DNA from: Paenibacillaceae bacterium
GTDB taxonomy: Bacteria > Bacillota > Bacilli > Paenibacillales > CANHGK01
Assembly: GCA_947460235.1 (NCBI GenBank)
Contig: CANHGK010000004.1
Location: forward strand, 128,817-192,816
Direction of reading: 5' to 3'
Length of the DNA stretch: 64,000 nt
Below are positions 52,235 through 61,353 of this stretch, piece after piece. The notes beneath the pieces are model-generated. The model ran no database searches, was not told the origin of the DNA, and saw only the letters and a list, made by a program, of their open reading frames with translations. Made by a program: the position numbers and the translations under genes. Each line of letters opens with the position of its first letter. The first letter of the stretch is position 1.

Positions 52235-53262
52235 CAAATATCCTCCGTTCTATTTGTTTCACTAAAAATATCACTCAACCAATTTTCAATTGAATATTTA
52301 TCATAAATTACTTGATCTAGTGGTTGATATGAACTCAAGAAAAATTCTTTGTCAATTTTTATGTTTTCTCTATCAATCACAAATATATTTTGCGGATTAT
52401 AAAAATCATAATTTACAATATCATAATTTGTAGTAATCAATTTCTTATTCATTCCCAACATTTCAATGGTTCTCATTGTTAATCCTGTTTGTTTCGGATG
52501 TTGCATGTCTAATACAATCCGAGAGTCTTTAACAATATTTGAAATCTCATTCGCACTTAAATTTGAAAAAGAAAAATCTATCATTTTCGCACCAGAAAAT
52601 TCTTTTTTTATCATTTTATAAAACTTAAAAATGAATTCACTTTGTAAATATAAAAAATTATATGATTTCAAATTGTTCGTTATGCAAAACTCTTTAATCT
52701 TCTTTACAATTTTATAGCGGTCAGAATGAATTGTCCCACAAAAACTTATATCATATTTAAAATTTTCAACTCTATTAACTACATTTTGAAATTCATCCAA
52801 ATAAAATAATGGTCTAAAAATAATTGAGTTATAAAAATTTGAATCAAACCGATCAAAAGATAAAACTCGATCGAAGTATTTAAATTTATGAGATACTCCT
52901 GGAATATTAGCAACTGAATCCCAAAGATATAAACAAAATTTAGCGTTATTAAACGTATTTCTAAACTGTTTTAATATATCTTCTGATATCATGTCGCATT
53001 TCACGATAAAAATATAGTCATAATTAGTGTTTTTACATTTGTTTAAAATGTTATTGAAATATTCTTTTGTGATTTTTTTAAAAAATACTGGAGATATTTT
53101 CAATATTGCTCGATCAATCGATTTTGTAACTGATCTTGCATCATAGAAATCAACAATCGCTCCCATTGCTTCCATCTTTGACTTAATCTTTTGTTCATAA
53201 CCAAAAAACTTTGGAGCAAGAAATAATATTTTTTTATGATTTAATATTTTTTGCGTCTCCAT
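52234..53262 (-). CDS. Glycosyltransferase-like protein, LPS/capsule biosynthesis type
   Basis: 342 aa, soluble GT-B-like. KKILFLAPKFFGYEQKIKSK at the N-terminus, YDYIFIVKCDMISEDILKQF, KFCLYLWDSVANIPG and YDISFCGTIHSDRYKIVKKI match a family annotated as lipopolysaccharide biosynthesis or CgeB-like glycosyltransferases. LTMRTIEMLGMNKKLITTNY is the usual C-terminal donor-binding region. Start and stop overlap both neighbours. Donor and acceptor unknown. Confidence 0.7.
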   Translation of the reverse strand: METQKILNHKKILFLAPKFFGYEQKIKSKMEAMGAIVDFYDARSVTKSIDRAILKISPVFFKKITKEYFNNILNKCKNTNYDYIFIVKCDMISEDILKQFRNTFNNAKFCLYLWDSVANIPGVSHKFKYFDRVLSFDRFDSNFYNSIIFRPLFYLDEFQNVVNRVENFKYDISFCGTIHSDRYKIVKKIKEFCITNNLKSYNFLYLQSEFIFKFYKMIKKEFSGAKMIDFSFSNLSANEISNIVKDSRIVLDMQHPKQTGLTMRTIEMLGMNKKLITTNYDIVNYDFYNPQNIFVIDRENIKIDKEFFLSSYQPLDQVIYDKYSIENWLSDIFSETNRTEDI

Positions 53263-54395
53263 TACTTATACAATCCTTTTTTCTTCATTTCTTCAATAGA
53301 ACTCTCATATTTATCATTCTCTGTTTCTTGATTGTTTGCCCAATCGACAAATTTCTCAATGCCTTGTTTAAATGAAGTATTTGGTTTGTAACCTAAAACG
53401 TTATTAATTTGTGTCAAATCCGCTAGATTGTGACGAATGTCACCTAATCTATAATTTCCAGATACTTCTATTTTTATTTCTGAATTATATTTTTCTTTTA
53501 ATGAATTAGCAATTGTTAATACATCTGTTTTTGATCCCGAACCTACATTAAAGGTATGATAGTTAGCTGATTCGCTTTCCATTCCAAGTATTATAGAATC
53601 AGTAACATCATCAATATATACAAAATCTCTAGTCTCTAATCCATCTTCGAAAATATTAATGTCTTTATTATTTTTAATTCTCGTAGAAAAAATCGATAAT
53701 ATTCCGGTATATGGATTTTTTAACGATTGTCCAGGCCCATAAACATTTTGAAAACGAAATGCAACAACAGGCAAATCTATCGATTTTCCTACAATCATAC
53801 ATAACTCTTCTTGTGCTTGCTTAGTAAATCCATATACAGAGGACGGGTGTAATTTAGACAATTCATCTGTAGCCAACATTTCTACTTGATTATTACAATG
53901 TGGACATTTAACTTCAAAATCACCTCTTGACATATCTGAATCAACTCGTGATTTTGGATAAACAACTCCATGTTCAGTGCAATGATACTTACCTTCACCA
54001 TAAACTGATCTAGATGATGCAACTACTAATTTTTCAATTTTATGTTCGCGATTTGAAATTAGTTCTAGCAGTTTAGATGTACCACCAATATTGGTATCTA
54101 TATATTTGTTTATTTCATACATTGACTGACCTGTACCAGTTTCTGCTGCTAAGTGTATGACAATATCAACACCTTTTAATGCATTGTTCCAATCTTCTAA
54201 ATTTTGAACATCCCCATTAATAAATTCAACTTTATTTTTAATTAAATTATATGTGTAAGAACTTTCAGAATTTTCACCGTGAATTTGTTTACTTAAATTG
54301 TCTAATACAACCACACAATAATTTTTATCTAACAATTTAAGTGTTAAATTACTTCCAATAAAACCTGCGCCACCTGTAATTAGAACTTTTTTCAT
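53262..54395 (-). CDS. NDP-sugar epimerase, dTDP-L-rhamnose 4-epimerase-like, with zinc-ribbon-like insert
   Basis: Extended SDR enzyme, 377 aa. KKVLITGGAGFIGSNLTLKL; HLAAETGTGQSMYEI; active site Ser in VVASSRSVYGEG and Tyr/Lys in SSVYGFTKQAQEEL; then FQNVYGPGQSL. Between the Ser and Tyr motifs lies an insert of about 40 residues with cysteines in HCTEHG and VKCPHCNNQ, able to form a small zinc ribbon. The same insert occurs in a group that includes dTDP-L-rhamnose 4-epimerases making dTDP-6-deoxy-L-talose, which fits the rml genes downstream. Other epimerase substrates remain possible. Start and stop overlap both neighbours. Confidence 0.75.
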   Translation of the reverse strand: MKKVLITGGAGFIGSNLTLKLLDKNYCVVVLDNLSKQIHGENSESSYTYNLIKNKVEFINGDVQNLEDWNNALKGVDIVIHLAAETGTGQSMYEINKYIDTNIGGTSKLLELISNREHKIEKLVVASSRSVYGEGKYHCTEHGVVYPKSRVDSDMSRGDFEVKCPHCNNQVEMLATDELSKLHPSSVYGFTKQAQEELCMIVGKSIDLPVVAFRFQNVYGPGQSLKNPYTGILSIFSTRIKNNKDINIFEDGLETRDFVYIDDVTDSIILGMESESANYHTFNVGSGSKTDVLTIANSLKEKYNSEIKIEVSGNYRLGDIRHNLADLTQINNVLGYKPNTSFKQGIEKFVDWANNQETENDKYESSIEEMKKKGLYK

Positions 54396-55030
54396 GATTT
54401 CCCTTGCTCCTTATTGGATATTTCCTCTTTATTTTCATGCCCTAGAGTGATTGAACCTTCAACAATTCCTTCTTTTTTAATAACTGACAATATAGTTCCC
54501 AAAAAACATTTAATATCCATTAATGGACCCATTTTTTTGACATATTCGCCATCTAGAAATGCTTTATCTTCAACAGAAAGTTCATCTCTACCATTAATCT
54601 GTGCCCATCCAGTAAGACCAGGTATAATTTCATTTGCACCATATTTATCACGTTCAGAAATTAGATCAAATTGGTTCCACAATGAAGGGCGAGGACCAAT
54701 AAACGACATCTCCCCTTTAAGAATATTAATTAACTGCGGAAGTTCATCTAAACTATTTTTGCGCAAAAACGCGCCATTTTTTGTCAACCAGCGATCTGGG
54801 TTTTCTAATAAATGTGTGGGGGTATCTTTGGGAGTATCAATTCTCATTGTTCTAAATTTCAAAATATTAAAGTGAATTTTATTTATACCAATTCTTTTTT
54901 GATAAAAAAATATAGGTCCAGGTGAATCCAATTTGATGGCGACAATAATTATTATTAATAGTGGAGAAAGTATAATTAATGCGAATAAAGCGGTAAAAAA
55001 ATCAAAATATCGTTTAACTTTCAAATACAT
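54392..55030 (-). CDS. Undecaprenyl-phosphate phosphoglycosyl transferase
   Basis: Starts the lipid-linked repeat unit by moving a sugar-1-phosphate to undecaprenyl phosphate, 212 aa. One N-terminal membrane-embedded helix (FFTALFALIILSPLLIIIIV) precedes the monotopic PGT core: PGPIFFYQKRIG, ILKFRTM, GEMSFIGPRPSLW, PGLTGWAQINGRDEL. It is a short (PglC/WcaJ C-terminal) form with no N-terminal CoA-binding-like region. It is first in the operon segment after the terminator at 55091-55140. GGTGGAG precedes the ATG. Confidence 0.93.
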   Translation of the reverse strand: MYLKVKRYFDFFTALFALIILSPLLIIIIVAIKLDSPGPIFFYQKRIGINKIHFNILKFRTMRIDTPKDTPTHLLENPDRWLTKNGAFLRKNSLDELPQLINILKGEMSFIGPRPSLWNQFDLISERDKYGANEIIPGLTGWAQINGRDELSVEDKAFLDGEYVKKMGPLMDIKCFLGTILSVIKKEGIVEGSITLGHENKEEISNKEQGKS

Positions 55031-55090
55031 ATATACACTCCACCTTTATATAAGAATCCCTTCAAATCGATTTAATATAAGTATATAAAA

Positions 55091-55140
55091 AAAATAACAC
55101 AAGAGGAATTGTGTTCAAACGTTTGCTCTTGCGTTATTTT
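55091..55140 (-). terminator. Intrinsic terminator inside the polysaccharide locus
   Basis: On the minus strand AATAACGCAAGAG pairs with CTCTTGTGTTATT, followed by eight T. A second, smaller hairpin, GCATGC/GCATGC, lies between it and the stop of the dehydratase gene (55142-55170). It separates the SLH-wzz-kinase-dehydratase segment from the glycan-building genes. Confidence 0.82.
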
Positions 55141-55171
55141 AAAAGCATGCTATTTTATTCGCATGCCTTTA

Positions 55172-56992
55172 TCAACCTACATTCATGAACGTTGGTACAA
55201 TATTTTTAATTACATTTTTAATTTCTTCTGCGTCCAATTCTAATGATTTTTCTAATCGTTTCACTTGGAAATGCATTTCTGATTTATCCACTTGTTGCGG
55301 ATTTGCTACAAAAATCCGATTATGCATTGTTGAAGTGGTACCTTCTTCTTTTGTTAGTAATTCTTCATACAACTTCTCACCTGGTCTAATTCCCGTAAAT
55401 ACAATCTCGATATCTTCACCAGGTTCAAAACCAGACAGTTTAATTAAATCCCTTGCAAGATCTACAATTTTCACTGGTTCTCCCATATCGAGTACAAATA
55501 CCTCTCCACCCTTAGCAATGGAACCAGCTTGTATCACTAATTGAACTGCTTCTGGAATGGTCATGAAATAACGAACCATATCTGGGTGTGTAACCGTTAC
55601 CGGGCCACCATTCTTAATTTGTTCTTTGAAACGTGGAATAACACTACCGCGACTACCAAGTACATTTCCAAAACGAACTGCTGCAAATTTCGTTCGACTT
55701 GTACGATTTAATGACTGCACAATCATCTCTGCAATTCGTTTCGTTGCTCCCATAACACTTGTTGGGTTTACCGCTTTATCGCTTGAAATCAGTACAAAAC
55801 GTTCAACATCATATTGGTCGGATAATTCAGCAACGTTTTTAGTTCCAAAAACATTATTTTTAATCGCTTCACCAGGATTCTTTTCCATCAGCGGTACATG
55901 TTTATGTGCTGCAGCGTGAAAAACAACTTGAGGGTGCATTGTCTTAAAAACGTGTTCCATACGCTCACGATCTTGAACATCTGCAATAATTGTTTCAATA
56001 GGCGCATAGATATACTTTGAACGCAACTCTTGTTCAATGGTGTAAATACTGTTCTCACCATGCCCTAGAAGAAGTAATTTCTTAGGATTGAATTGTAAAA
56101 TTTGGCGACATAGTTCAGAACCAATTGAACCACCTGCACCGGTTACCAAGATTACTCGATCCCGTACGTATCCACAAATTTCATCTAAATTCGTCTGTAC
56201 AGTTTCACGGCCAAGTAAATCTTCTACCTCTACACGTCTGATTTGTTTAGACATATTACCAGTAATCATTGTTTCTAATTTTGGTACGATCTTAATATGA
56301 GCACTCGTTTCTTTACAAATCGCAATAATCTCAGAAATCACTTTTCGTGAAACAGATGGCATTGCAATAATAATTTCTTGAACATTACGTGACTCAACAA
56401 TTTGGTGTATTTTATTTCTTCCACCGAACACGGGAAGATCAAGAATTTGGAAATTGTGTTTAATCAAATCGTCATCAATAAATCCGATCGGACTTACTTT
56501 GAAATTTGAATTGTATTTCAATTCTCTAGCAATCATCATCCCGCAATTACCAGCACCAATAATTAACGCTGCAGGTGCAGATTCTTCATCTTTATTGATA
56601 AATCGATCACGGAATATCCGCCAAGCAAAACGACTGCCGCCAATTAAGAACATTAAATTCTGCAATGTCCTAAACATTATCGCAATTGAAATCCATTCAC
56701 CAGTGAATACGTACATACTCAATGATGCAATAAAAACACCTAAGGTAACCGCCTTGAAAATAGATAACATTTCGCCAACGCTAGCGTATTGCCATATTCG
56801 ATTATATAGTTTGAAATATAAACTACAGCCGGTTATTGTGATCGTTGTTATTGTTGAAAATACAATAAATTGATTAGTAAGTTCTTCCGTAATAATTCCA
56901 TCAAAACGTAGTAAATATGCTAAATATACACTCGCAAGGACCATCAATACATCAAAGAATACCAATAACGGCATTTTCTTTGGATATGTCAT
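55172..56992 (-). CDS. FlaA1/PglF/CapD-like membrane NDP-sugar 4,6-dehydratase
   Basis: About 606 aa. Four or five N-terminal TM helices (about 1-150), a CoA-binding/Rossmann-like middle (ALIIGAGNCGMMIARELKYN), then an SDR domain: VILVTGAGGSIGSELCRQIL, HAAAHKHVPLMEKNP, LISSDKAVNPTSVMGATKRI with the SDK/Lys catalytic set, and VRFGNVLGSRGSVIP. This is the long form that turns UDP-GlcNAc into UDP-4-keto-6-deoxy sugars at the membrane. AAAGGAGG precedes the ATG at 56992; the 57067 start is not supported. Confidence 0.92.
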   Translation of the reverse strand: MTYPKKMPLLVFFDVLMVLASVYLAYLLRFDGIITEELTNQFIVFSTITTITITGCSLYFKLYNRIWQYASVGEMLSIFKAVTLGVFIASLSMYVFTGEWISIAIMFRTLQNLMFLIGGSRFAWRIFRDRFINKDEESAPAALIIGAGNCGMMIARELKYNSNFKVSPIGFIDDDLIKHNFQILDLPVFGGRNKIHQIVESRNVQEIIIAMPSVSRKVISEIIAICKETSAHIKIVPKLETMITGNMSKQIRRVEVEDLLGRETVQTNLDEICGYVRDRVILVTGAGGSIGSELCRQILQFNPKKLLLLGHGENSIYTIEQELRSKYIYAPIETIIADVQDRERMEHVFKTMHPQVVFHAAAHKHVPLMEKNPGEAIKNNVFGTKNVAELSDQYDVERFVLISSDKAVNPTSVMGATKRIAEMIVQSLNRTSRTKFAAVRFGNVLGSRGSVIPRFKEQIKNGGPVTVTHPDMVRYFMTIPEAVQLVIQAGSIAKGGEVFVLDMGEPVKIVDLARDLIKLSGFEPGEDIEIVFTGIRPGEKLYEELLTKEEGTTSTMHNRIFVANPQQVDKSEMHFQVKRLEKSLELDAEEIKNVIKNIVPTFMNVG

Positions 56993-57005
56993 GATAAACC
57001 CTCCT

Positions 57006-57719
57006 TTAGTTAGAACTGTTTTTAGAATCTTCGTGCCCATAATAATAATAGTAATAATATTCATCACTTGTTCGTTCTACGTTATTGATAACAACACCCA
57101 AAATTCTTCCATTAACATGTTCAAGATTAGATTTGACTTTAATAATCGCATCCCGTTTCACTTTGCCTGAATCAACAACTAAGACAGTTCCGTCTACTTT
57201 GGTTGCAATAATTTGTGCGTCAGTTACTGCCAGAGCTGGTGGTGCATCTACGATAATCGATTGAAATTCAGTTCTTAACTCACTTAGCAATTGTGTCATT
57301 CGTTTTGAGCCAAGAATTTCGGATGGATTAGGAGGTATTGGTCCTGCAGGTAATAAATATAAATTTTTAATTCTAGTCGGTTGAATTAAATTGCGCCAAT
57401 CCGCTTGTCCAGACAATACAGTAGTTACACCTTGTCGGTTCGATAATCCAAACGTATGATGCATCGTTGGTTTCCTTAGATCACAATCAACAATCAGTGT
57501 TTTACGATCAGCTTGTGCATTCACAATTGCTAGGTTCGTACCAGTCGTCGATTTTCCTTCGCTTGGTCCTGCAGATGTACACATAATCACTTGGATCGAC
57601 TCATCAATGGCAGAGAATTCGATATTTGTACGTAGCGTACGATACGATTCAGAAATCGGTGATTTAGGATTGACGTCCGTAATGAGCGGGCGTTCTTTAT
57701 TTTGCTTAACCGGAGGCAT
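57006..57719 (-). CDS. BY-kinase (CapB/EpsB/Wzc-C-like tyrosine autokinase)
   Basis: Cytoplasmic tyrosine kinase controlling polysaccharide polymerisation, 237 aa. SESYRTLRTNIEFS; Walker A SAGPSEGKSTTGTNLA; A' LIVDCDLRKPTMHHTFG; Walker B SIIVDAPPALAVTD. The C-terminal tail carries a row of seven tyrosines before GHEDSK, the autophosphorylation cluster. In Bacillota the membrane activator is a separate protein, here encoded just upstream (TGATG overlap). Confidence 0.95.
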   Translation of the reverse strand: MPPVKQNKERPLITDVNPKSPISESYRTLRTNIEFSAIDESIQVIMCTSAGPSEGKSTTGTNLAIVNAQADRKTLIVDCDLRKPTMHHTFGLSNRQGVTTVLSGQADWRNLIQPTRIKNLYLLPAGPIPPNPSEILGSKRMTQLLSELRTEFQSIIVDAPPALAVTDAQIIATKVDGTVLVVDSGKVKRDAIIKVKSNLEHVNGRILGVVINNVERTSDEYYYYYYYGHEDSKNSSN

Positions 57720-58507
57720 CAGATCCCATCCTTTGCACGTTTATTAGAATTCTTTTTAGAATTTGTGTTTTCTTTGACTATTGATTCGTTTTCATCTCTA
57801 TTGCGTTTCTTATCTACCAGATCATCCATATTGATTCGAGCAATTAAAGCCAGTGTCGGTAGTTGCAAATATCTGGTGACATCATCTTCGGACTTAATCG
57901 TGTCATCCAAATGAGCTAACAATAACGCTAAACCAAGACTTATTATGGTAGATAAAACAATTGCAATTGCTGTATTTAATAAAGGTCTTGGTGAGACCTG
58001 ATTTGGCTTATCTAATGGTTTTGCTTCGTTTAGTAATGATACATTATCAACTTTCATAATCGTTCGAATCTGGTCTTGAAACTCTTTTGAAACTGCGTTT
58101 ACAATTTGCATTGCTTTATCGTAGGACGTGTCTGTCACTACTACCGTCATTACTTGTGTATTATTCACAGAATTTACTGTTATTTTCCCAACTAATTCAT
58201 TGTAATTTAATTCGAATGATGGATTTTTTTTAATGACCTCATCTAGAATCCGGGGTGTTTTAATAATTTCTTTATACGTATCAATTAAACGAATGCTTGT
58301 ATTTACCGTGTCCATATTGATTGCATCACGCATTGGATTAGTACTTTCAGATTTTACGACAATCAATTTAGTGGAAGCTTCATAGACAGGTGTAATGAAA
58401 TACTTGTTTACAACGAATACACTAATCGTTGAAACAAAAACGATTAAACCAATCAACCAAATCCGCTTTTTAATGATGTTGTAATAATCTCTTAGTCCTA
58501 GCTCCAT
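57719..58507 (-). CDS. Wzz/CapA-like chain-length modulator and kinase activator
   Basis: 262 aa. An N-terminal TM helix (IWLIGLIVFVSTISVFVVNK) is followed by an extracellular domain of about 125 residues starting YFITPVYEASTKLIVVKSES, a PRPLLNTAIAIVLSTIISLG second TM and a short cytoplasmic tail. The P-rich PLDKPNQVSPRPLLN before TM2 is characteristic. It pairs with the tyrosine kinase that overlaps its stop codon. A 26-bp palindrome lies upstream, between this gene and the SLH gene. Confidence 0.93.
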   Translation of the reverse strand: MELGLRDYYNIIKKRIWLIGLIVFVSTISVFVVNKYFITPVYEASTKLIVVKSESTNPMRDAINMDTVNTSIRLIDTYKEIIKTPRILDEVIKKNPSFELNYNELVGKITVNSVNNTQVMTVVVTDTSYDKAMQIVNAVSKEFQDQIRTIMKVDNVSLLNEAKPLDKPNQVSPRPLLNTAIAIVLSTIISLGLALLLAHLDDTIKSEDDVTRYLQLPTLALIARINMDDLVDKKRNRDENESIVKENTNSKKNSNKRAKDGI

Positions 58508-58535
58508 TTTTTATCCATGCCTCTCTGAATCAGAT

Positions 58536-58561
58536 TCTCCGAGAGAATATTCTCTCGGAGA
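58536..58561. other. 26-bp perfect palindrome between the SLH and wzz-like genes
   Basis: Arms TCTCCGAGAGAAT and its reverse complement meet without a spacer. There is no T-run on either strand, so it is not an ordinary intrinsic terminator. As RNA it would be a long hairpin with a very tight loop between SLH and wzz coding sequences; as DNA, a symmetric protein site. Confidence 0.7.
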
Positions 58562-58583
58562 GTCCGTTTAGTTGTCTGTCGTT

Positions 58584-60992
58584 TTATTTTAATGCTCGGA
58601 AGAACATTGCAGATGTTTCATTTAATGTAAGCAATCGTTTCGGGTCAAGTCCTTTGGAATTACCTTGAATAATTCCATGATAACTTGCTAAAGCTACTTC
58701 CGTTTTTAGTGATGGATGTACTTTTGCATGATCCGGATATACTTTCAAAACATCTTCGATCCCTTTAATACTTTGCTTTCCATCGATTACTTGAAGTAAG
58801 CGTTCCATTACTGTCGCAGCTTCTTCTTTCGTGATCGTTTGGTTCGGATTAAACTTACCTTTATTTCCATTCATTAAACCAAGTACGCTAACAGTTGAAA
58901 TATCATCTTTTGCCCAATCTGAACTCTTAACATCCGTGAACGAATTTCCCGCGCCCGTTTGTTTCAATCCAAATGCACGAACTAGCATTGTTGCGAATTG
59001 TTTGCGCGTGGTGTTTTGGTTTGCATTTGCATTACCTTTTGCATCACCTTTAAGAACACCTTTTGCTTTTAATCCTTGAATCGAATCTTTTGCCCACGAT
59101 TTAATCGTAGCTTGATCCTTAAATTCAGAATTATTTTCGACAATAGCAAAAGTTGAAGCATCTTTGCTATCAACAAGTGCACTCATGGTTGCGTCTAGAG
59201 CGTTAAAACGACCTGATACTGGTACGTATTCATTGTTCACAAGTTTAGCTACTGTCAATCGATATGGATTGATATTTAATCCATATTGAATTGGCAACGT
59301 CACATTGATTTTGCCGAGAACGCTCGATACTGATTTTGCAGCTACACTATTCGATGATTTGTCAACGAACGCAATATAGTAATTATCAGTTAATGCTCGT
59401 TGTGTCGTTCCAGATTTCAATTCGTCTTGAACCGGAACTTTATTGATAACCAATGAAACGTTTGAAGTCATTTCGCTTGGATTAACATTAATAGAAATTC
59501 CATTAATAACAATTTCTACTGACGTTTCGCCATATTCTGCCGCTTTCTTGAAAATGTCTGCAGGTAAATTAACACTAACTTGATCTGAATTAATCGAACC
59601 TAAGTCAATTTTGAGATTCAAACTAACATTACCGAGTTTGTTTTTTGCAACTTCATCCGAACCTTTTACATCACTAACGAATTGTGAAACGGATTGTTTT
59701 ACAAGTTCTAGTTGTTTCAAAAATTCATTTTCATCAAAAGTAACTGTTGCTACATTTTGATTCGTAGTTACAGCTAATTTAACATTAATCGTAGCAATGT
59801 TATCAATTGCTCTTTCCAACAAGTCAATTTCATTTTGTTTCTTATTTATTGCATTTGTTGCATTATTTGCAGCATCAACATCTGCTTGTCTCGTGGAATT
59901 CGTTGTTGAAGGAACCGATGTTGGTACAGGTGTAGCTGCATTCATTTCTTCAAGCAATTTATTTACCAATAATTTAATTTCATTTGCATTTTCAACACCA
60001 CTTGGCAAATACGGTGTTGGTGCCGGCGTTGCAAAACTATCAATGAAATCGATTCTCGGAGCAGGAGTTGCAATCACTGTTGGGATTGCAGTCGGCGTTG
60101 CAGTTGCTACTGCCGTTGCTGTTGGTGATGGTGTTGCAGTTGCTACTGGCGATGCAGTTGGTGATGGTGTTGGATCAACGTTGTTGTTATTTGTGTTTGG
60201 TGTTGGCGTTGCAGTTGGCGTTGCAGTTGGTGTTGCAGTTGGCGTTGGCAATGTAAAATAACTTATGATCAATGCCGTTGTTGATTCATGATCAGCATCA
60301 CATGCTTCTAATAACACCCGTTGAAAATGAGTTAAATTATTAATCTTTAATCCGTTCGTTTCATTGATCATTGCACTTAATGTAATAGCCACACCATTCG
60401 AATTCAATAAATTAATTACGGATTGTGTCGTGTCTTGCATAAATTTTGTTGGATTCGAATTCGATAATACATCAGTTAAATTCGCAATCACATTATTAAT
60501 ACTTTTTTCAATTTCAAGCATAAATTGAGCGACATCGTTCGTTGAAACATCTTGACCACCATAAAGTTTGCTTAATTGATTCAACGTCACACGAAGTTCC
60601 GATTCTTGATTCAATAACGCATCGTATGTCGTTTGATCTAGGAATTCATTTCCCAAATAAGCCTTTAACACATCAAAGACTCGAGTTTTTGTTAACGCAG
60701 GATATTGCGTAACAGTGTTATCAAGCATGTTTTCTACATTGTTCCAAATCGGCGCATACGCATCGTCCATTGTTTGTGTAGAATTGTATGTAAGATTTCT
60801 AATACAGACCTGAGCAGTTGAAACGTTTACTTTCCCGCCCGATGACAAATTATCGAATACCGCTTTCGTTTTACTAATCAATTGTTCGGATACCGAAGGC
60901 GTTGCAAACGCGATTGCGGAACCGAAAATTGATTGAATTGCAAATGTAGATGCAATTCCAATTGATAAATACTTCTTCAGATTTTGATTCAT
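58584..60992 (-). CDS. Secreted SLH-domain surface protein
   Basis: About 802 aa. A signal peptide (ending near SAIAFATP) leads to a helical region (about 30-250), a Thr/Pro/Ala-rich linker (about 250-335), a mixed region with Cys-free beta segments, and three C-terminal SLH domains (about 620-802; SWAKDSIQGLKAKGVLKGDA, FTDVKSSDWAKDDISTVSVL, PSLKTEVALASYHGIIQGNS). SLH domains bind pyruvylated or otherwise modified secondary cell wall polymer. AGGAG lies 9 nt before the ATG at 60992. It is first in the same direction as the polysaccharide operon, with a promoter about 60-90 bp upstream. Confidence 0.88.
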   Translation of the reverse strand: MNQNLKKYLSIGIASTFAIQSIFGSAIAFATPSVSEQLISKTKAVFDNLSSGGKVNVSTAQVCIRNLTYNSTQTMDDAYAPIWNNVENMLDNTVTQYPALTKTRVFDVLKAYLGNEFLDQTTYDALLNQESELRVTLNQLSKLYGGQDVSTNDVAQFMLEIEKSINNVIANLTDVLSNSNPTKFMQDTTQSVINLLNSNGVAITLSAMINETNGLKINNLTHFQRVLLEACDADHESTTALIISYFTLPTPTATPTATPTATPTPNTNNNNVDPTPSPTASPVATATPSPTATAVATATPTAIPTVIATPAPRIDFIDSFATPAPTPYLPSGVENANEIKLLVNKLLEEMNAATPVPTSVPSTTNSTRQADVDAANNATNAINKKQNEIDLLERAIDNIATINVKLAVTTNQNVATVTFDENEFLKQLELVKQSVSQFVSDVKGSDEVAKNKLGNVSLNLKIDLGSINSDQVSVNLPADIFKKAAEYGETSVEIVINGISINVNPSEMTSNVSLVINKVPVQDELKSGTTQRALTDNYYIAFVDKSSNSVAAKSVSSVLGKINVTLPIQYGLNINPYRLTVAKLVNNEYVPVSGRFNALDATMSALVDSKDASTFAIVENNSEFKDQATIKSWAKDSIQGLKAKGVLKGDAKGNANANQNTTRKQFATMLVRAFGLKQTGAGNSFTDVKSSDWAKDDISTVSVLGLMNGNKGKFNPNQTITKEEAATVMERLLQVIDGKQSIKGIEDVLKVYPDHAKVHPSLKTEVALASYHGIIQGNSKGLDPKRLLTLNETSAMFFRALK

Positions 60993-61055
60993 ACCCACAC
61001 ACTCCTAAGTTTTGGATTCATTGATCCATTCAATGATCAACCGATTTACGATAAC

Positions 61056-61084
61056 ATTATACCTTTCATATACGAAAAGTTGAA
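61056..61084 (-). promoter_or_regulatory. Predicted promoter of the SLH/polysaccharide locus
   Basis: Minus strand TTCAAC (61084-61079), 17 bp, TATAAT (61061-61056): a perfect -10 with a weak -35. It is the only good promoter seen in the gap 60993-61353. That gap also holds TTGATC-N8-GATCAA in the leader (about 61020-61041) and the hrpB terminator; I see no other gene there. Confidence 0.55.
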
Positions 61085-61319
61085 GGGAAAGTTTCGAGTG
61101 ATCGTAGATGTGTTAATAATTCACAGGGAAATCAGCTCATTTATATGTGATATTACAGGAGTTTTTAGAGGTGGAATCGCTAAGTGCCTTTTGTGAAATC
61201 GTTTGTACAAATTAATATTACAGAATAATCATAGGAAGTGTCAATCTAATCGGACTTTTTTCCTCCAAATTGTGTTTAAATTTTGTCTTAATTATGATAT
61301 TCGCTTACACGCGCAAACT

Positions 61320-61348
61320 AGAGATACTAATGGTGAATTAGTATCTCT
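61320..61348 (-). terminator. Probable terminator hairpin of hrpB
   Basis: Perfect 12-base arms AGAGATACTAAT/ATTAGTATCTCT around a five-base loop, just after the hrpB stop. The following minus-strand tail (AGTTTGCGCG) is a poor U-tract, so termination may be partial. Confidence 0.6.
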
Positions 61349-61353
61349 TCGAT

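Noticed and set aside
58536..58561. Intrinsic terminator
   Set aside because: There is no U-tract on either strand and the loop is too tight for a standard terminator.
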